A DNA stretch of 13,146 bases from assembly GCA_026770585.1 (NCBI GenBank), contig MU646580.1:28616-41761 (forward strand), read 5' to 3'. The position numbers and the translations under genes were made by a program. Shown piece by piece: positions 12,518-13,146 of the stretch (positions are counted from its first letter, which is position 1; each line of letters opens with the position of its first letter). The notes beneath the pieces were generated by a model. The model worked only from the letters and a program-made list of their open reading frames with translations. It did not search any database and was not told the DNA's origin. This stretch comes from Baffinella frigidus (taxonomy: Eukaryota > Cryptophyceae > Cryptomonadales > Baffinellaceae).

Positions 12518-13146
12518 CAGCCACGAGGAGCCTCCCAACGCGTGCAGCATCACTCAGCGCCAGCTGCTGCCTCTCAAGAGCGCCCACACCCTAAACCCTA
12601 AACCCTAAACCCTAAACCCCAAACCCTGAACCCTGAACCCTGAACTAGAAACCCTAAACCCTAAACCCTAAACCCTAAACCCTAAACCCTATTTCCTTTA
12701 CCCTAAACCCTAAACCCTGAACCATAAACCATAAACCACAGACCCTAAACCCTAAACCCCAAACCCTAAAACCCAACCCTCAAACCCTGATCGTGGCACG
12801 CGGGCGCAGGAGGGCGGCGCAGCGGGGGGCAAGGCCCCAGCAAAGGGCAAGGGCGGCAGCAACAACCCCCCGCGGCCGACATCCAGCCGAGCGGGCGCGG
12901 GTGCGAAGGGCGCCGCGGCGAAGGCGGCGGCGGCGGCGGCAGGGGGGGCAGCGGCGGCGGGGGCGGCGGCGGTGGCGGGGGGGGTGGCGCCGCCCCCCCC
13001 GCCGCCCGTAGCGAAGCCGGTGGAAGGGCCGCCGAGCGGGGGGATCAAGGCGGAGTCGGCGGCTGGCGTTGCGAAGCCCTCGGGTTCGGCGGCTGGAGCG
13101 GTGGTGGCCGCCCCGGTGGCCCCGGCGGTGGTGGCGGCGCCGGCGG
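9943..13146 (+). CDS. C2H2 zinc-finger protein, seven-exon model, 3' end outside window
   Basis: Proposed exons are 9943-10097, 10186-10517, 10632-10852, 11036-11080, 11384-11509, 12341-12406 and 12810 onward. All introns are GT-AG and all joins keep frame, giving at least 427 residues. The likely role is nuclear DNA binding. Visible parts are an Ala/Pro/Glu-rich N-terminus, a basic PKRKKR stretch (residues 33-38, nuclear-localisation type), a Lys/Ala/Pro-rich linker, and five fingers with first Cys near residues 131, 159, 187, 215 and 243. All are Cys-x2-Cys-x12-His-x3-His at 28-residue spacing, with TGEKPY-type linkers. A degenerate sixth finger (CGRAYATGPGSLAEQ) lacks its first Cys and both His. 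A Glu/Lys/Gln tail and an Ala/Gly/Pro-rich region follow. The ATG at 9943 is the first in frame after the palindrome at 9878. The fingers are strong evidence. The joins of exons 6 and 7 are much weaker, and donors at 10853, 11081 and 12407 are far from consensus. Confidence 0.75.
10186..10517 (+). CDS. Zinc-finger gene exon 2 (finger 1 and start of finger 2)
   Basis: Codes for the Lys/Ala/Pro-rich linker, complete finger 1 (CKMC...HAKDH) and the CSTC half of finger 2. It ends after the first base of a Gly codon. The donor GTGCGC and intron 2 (114 bp, candidate branch point AACTGACC, acceptor GTGGCAG) restore the finger exactly at 10632. Confidence 0.85.
10632..10852 (+). CDS. Zinc-finger gene exon 3 (fingers 2-4)
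   Basis: Completes finger 2 (GKAYLYASNLLVHERTH) and codes for fingers 3 and 4, with linkers TGEKPY and SGSKPY. It ends at the His-Thr before the next linker. The donor GTCCCG is weak, but the next exon begins with Gly-Glu-Lys-Pro, exactly what follows His-Thr in this family. Confidence 0.9.
10961..10998. repeat. 19-bp tandem duplication in intron 3
   Basis: GTGCCCCACCACAAAACGG occurs twice, at 10961 and 10980, within the intron 10853-11035. Confidence 0.9.
11036..11080 (+). CDS. Zinc-finger gene exon 4 (first half of finger 5)
   Basis: Fifteen codons: GEKPCVCKACGTAYK. The Tyr usual before the first finger Cys is replaced by Cys-Val. Both splices are phase 0. Joined to 11384, the spacing between the second Cys and the first His is exactly 12 residues. 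That geometry is the main support for this exon boundary. Confidence 0.75.
11312..11381. repeat. 35-bp tandem duplication in intron 4
   Basis: Two imperfect units starting GAGGTCCT (11312, 11347) and containing GCGGGCG and GGTGGGGTGGTG. The second runs to the 3' splice site before exon 5. A small hairpin, GCCCCT/AGGGGC, lies at 11275-11290. Confidence 0.75.
11384..11509 (+). CDS. Zinc-finger gene exon 5 (second half of finger 5, degenerate finger 6)
   Basis: Starts TSGGLAAHRKAH, supplying the two His of finger 5. It then has CGRAYATGPGSLAEQSEK, recognisable as a finger that has lost one Cys and both His, followed by an EKEQEKQAEE charged tail. The donor GTCAGT at 11510 is strong. Without splicing, the frame stops a few codons later. 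Confidence 0.75.
11513..11609. repeat. CCCTCAA telomere-variant array in intron 5
   Basis: Twelve near-perfect 7-bp CCCTCAA units (11526-11609, one CCCTCAG), preceded by TAACCCCTAACC. The array starts 3 bp after the splice donor. It is followed by five CTGC units (11625-11645). Confidence 0.95.
11646..12340. other. Remainder of intron 5
   Basis: No convincing additional exon. It contains a CA/CC-rich stretch (11690-11760), a perfect palindrome, ATTTAGAC/GTCTAAAT (11962-11977), and three dispersed copies of ACGCAGGAGCAT followed by CATGTC (12045, 12145, 12203). The 18-bp minisatellite comes next. An unnoticed small exon cannot be excluded. Confidence 0.45.
12224..12330. repeat. 18-bp minisatellite at the end of intron 5
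   Basis: Five full units of CGTTGATGTCTTGTCTTG (12241, 12259, 12277, 12295, 12313) plus a partial one before. Unit four differs at two bases. The array ends 10 bp before the proposed acceptor GGGCAGCAG. Its T-rich units may act as the pyrimidine tract. Confidence 0.95.
12341..12406 (+). CDS. Zinc-finger gene exon 6 (proposed)
   Basis: Twenty-two codons, phase 0 at both ends, between ...GGGCAGCAG and GTACCT. Strong third-position G/C bias marks it out from the surrounding repeats. The peptide (GIVALLASARSDANGAKDAA) looks like the first half of an armadillo-type helical repeat as seen in algal proteins. That resemblance is by eye and too short to rely on. It may belong to this gene or to an unannotated neighbour. 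Confidence 0.5.
12408..12513. repeat. CT microsatellite after exon 6, ending in a splice-acceptor-like sequence
   Basis: (CT)n with TTTCTC and GTCT interruptions. It begins directly after the donor of exon 6 and runs into CTGACTCAG (12512-12520), which has the form branch point plus AG. Use of this acceptor would give a short terminal exon (12521-12601) ending at a TAA supplied by the telomere-like array. Confidence 0.9.
12589..12790. repeat. CCCTAAA telomere-like array in intron 6
   Basis: Runs of perfect CCCTAAA (12589-12615, 12651-12690) are mixed with CCCTGAA, CCATAAA and CCCCAAA variants. The C-rich strand is on the coding strand. The array lies between exon 6 and the proposed acceptor at 12809. 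Confidence 0.95.
12810..13146 (+). CDS. Zinc-finger gene exon 7 (proposed), runs off window
   Basis: After GGGCGCAG the frame is open to the window end (112 codons). It encodes an Ala/Gly/Pro-rich chain with scattered Lys: a Gly/Lys/Ala segment, poly-Ala (around 12930), poly-Pro (around 12995), then Ala/Val/Pro. The frame joins phase 0 to exon 6. Such low-complexity regions are common in disordered parts of nuclear proteins from GC-rich genomes. The exact acceptor is uncertain, as is its membership of this gene. Confidence 0.5.

Noticed and set aside
12026-12601. Long overlapping ORFs on both strands in intron 5 to intron 6
   Set aside because: They arise from the 18-bp minisatellite (repeat length divisible by three) and the CT tract. 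Only the 22 codons of exon 6 look coding.

Overview
This is eukaryotic nuclear DNA. No bacterial gene layout is visible. The only well-supported gene is split by GT-AG introns. Telomere-type repeats of the plant/green-algal kind (CCCTAAA and variants), GA/CT microsatellites, short inverted-repeat transposons and GC-rich low-complexity exons fit a repeat-rich microalga. A prasinophyte-like green alga would fit, but the sequence alone does not fix the species.

Layout. Positions 1-4020 hold degenerate telomere-like repeats, a 26-bp minisatellite split by a foldback element (201-718), and a cluster of about eight short inverted-repeat transposons (1324-4013). The core family has termini starting CAGGGGTACCTCGCTCATAA and TA target duplications. 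One copy has a paralogous empty site nearby and one carries about 530 bp of unrelated sequence. Positions 4014-5240 contain no gene I can support. A 373-bp foldback element (5245-5617) is inserted at a TTTAG motif. Next comes a block of G-strand telomere-like repeats (5619-5920) that switches to C-strand repeats (about 5925-6815), the arrangement expected of a head-to-head telomere fusion. Positions 6816-8330 hold another long hairpin and a 135-bp direct duplication, with no convincing gene.

On the minus strand, 9579 to 8540 holds the remains of an unrecognised gene in two overlapping frames. The second frame ends in a CCHC zinc-knuckle-like motif, so the locus may be a retroelement gag-like relic.

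On the plus strand, 9943 to beyond 13146 is a C2H2 zinc-finger gene that I assembled from seven exons. It has a basic nuclear-localisation-like stretch, five C2H2 fingers, a charged tail and an Ala/Gly/Pro-rich C-terminal region running off the window. Exons 1-5 are well supported by codon phase and finger geometry. Exons 6 and 7 are weaker. Its later introns are packed with repeats: a CCCTCAA array, an 18-bp minisatellite that nearly touches a 3' splice site, a CT tract and a CCCTAAA array.

The zinc-finger gene is probably a nuclear DNA-binding protein. Nothing links it functionally to the gag-like relic or the transposons. The most notable features are structural.
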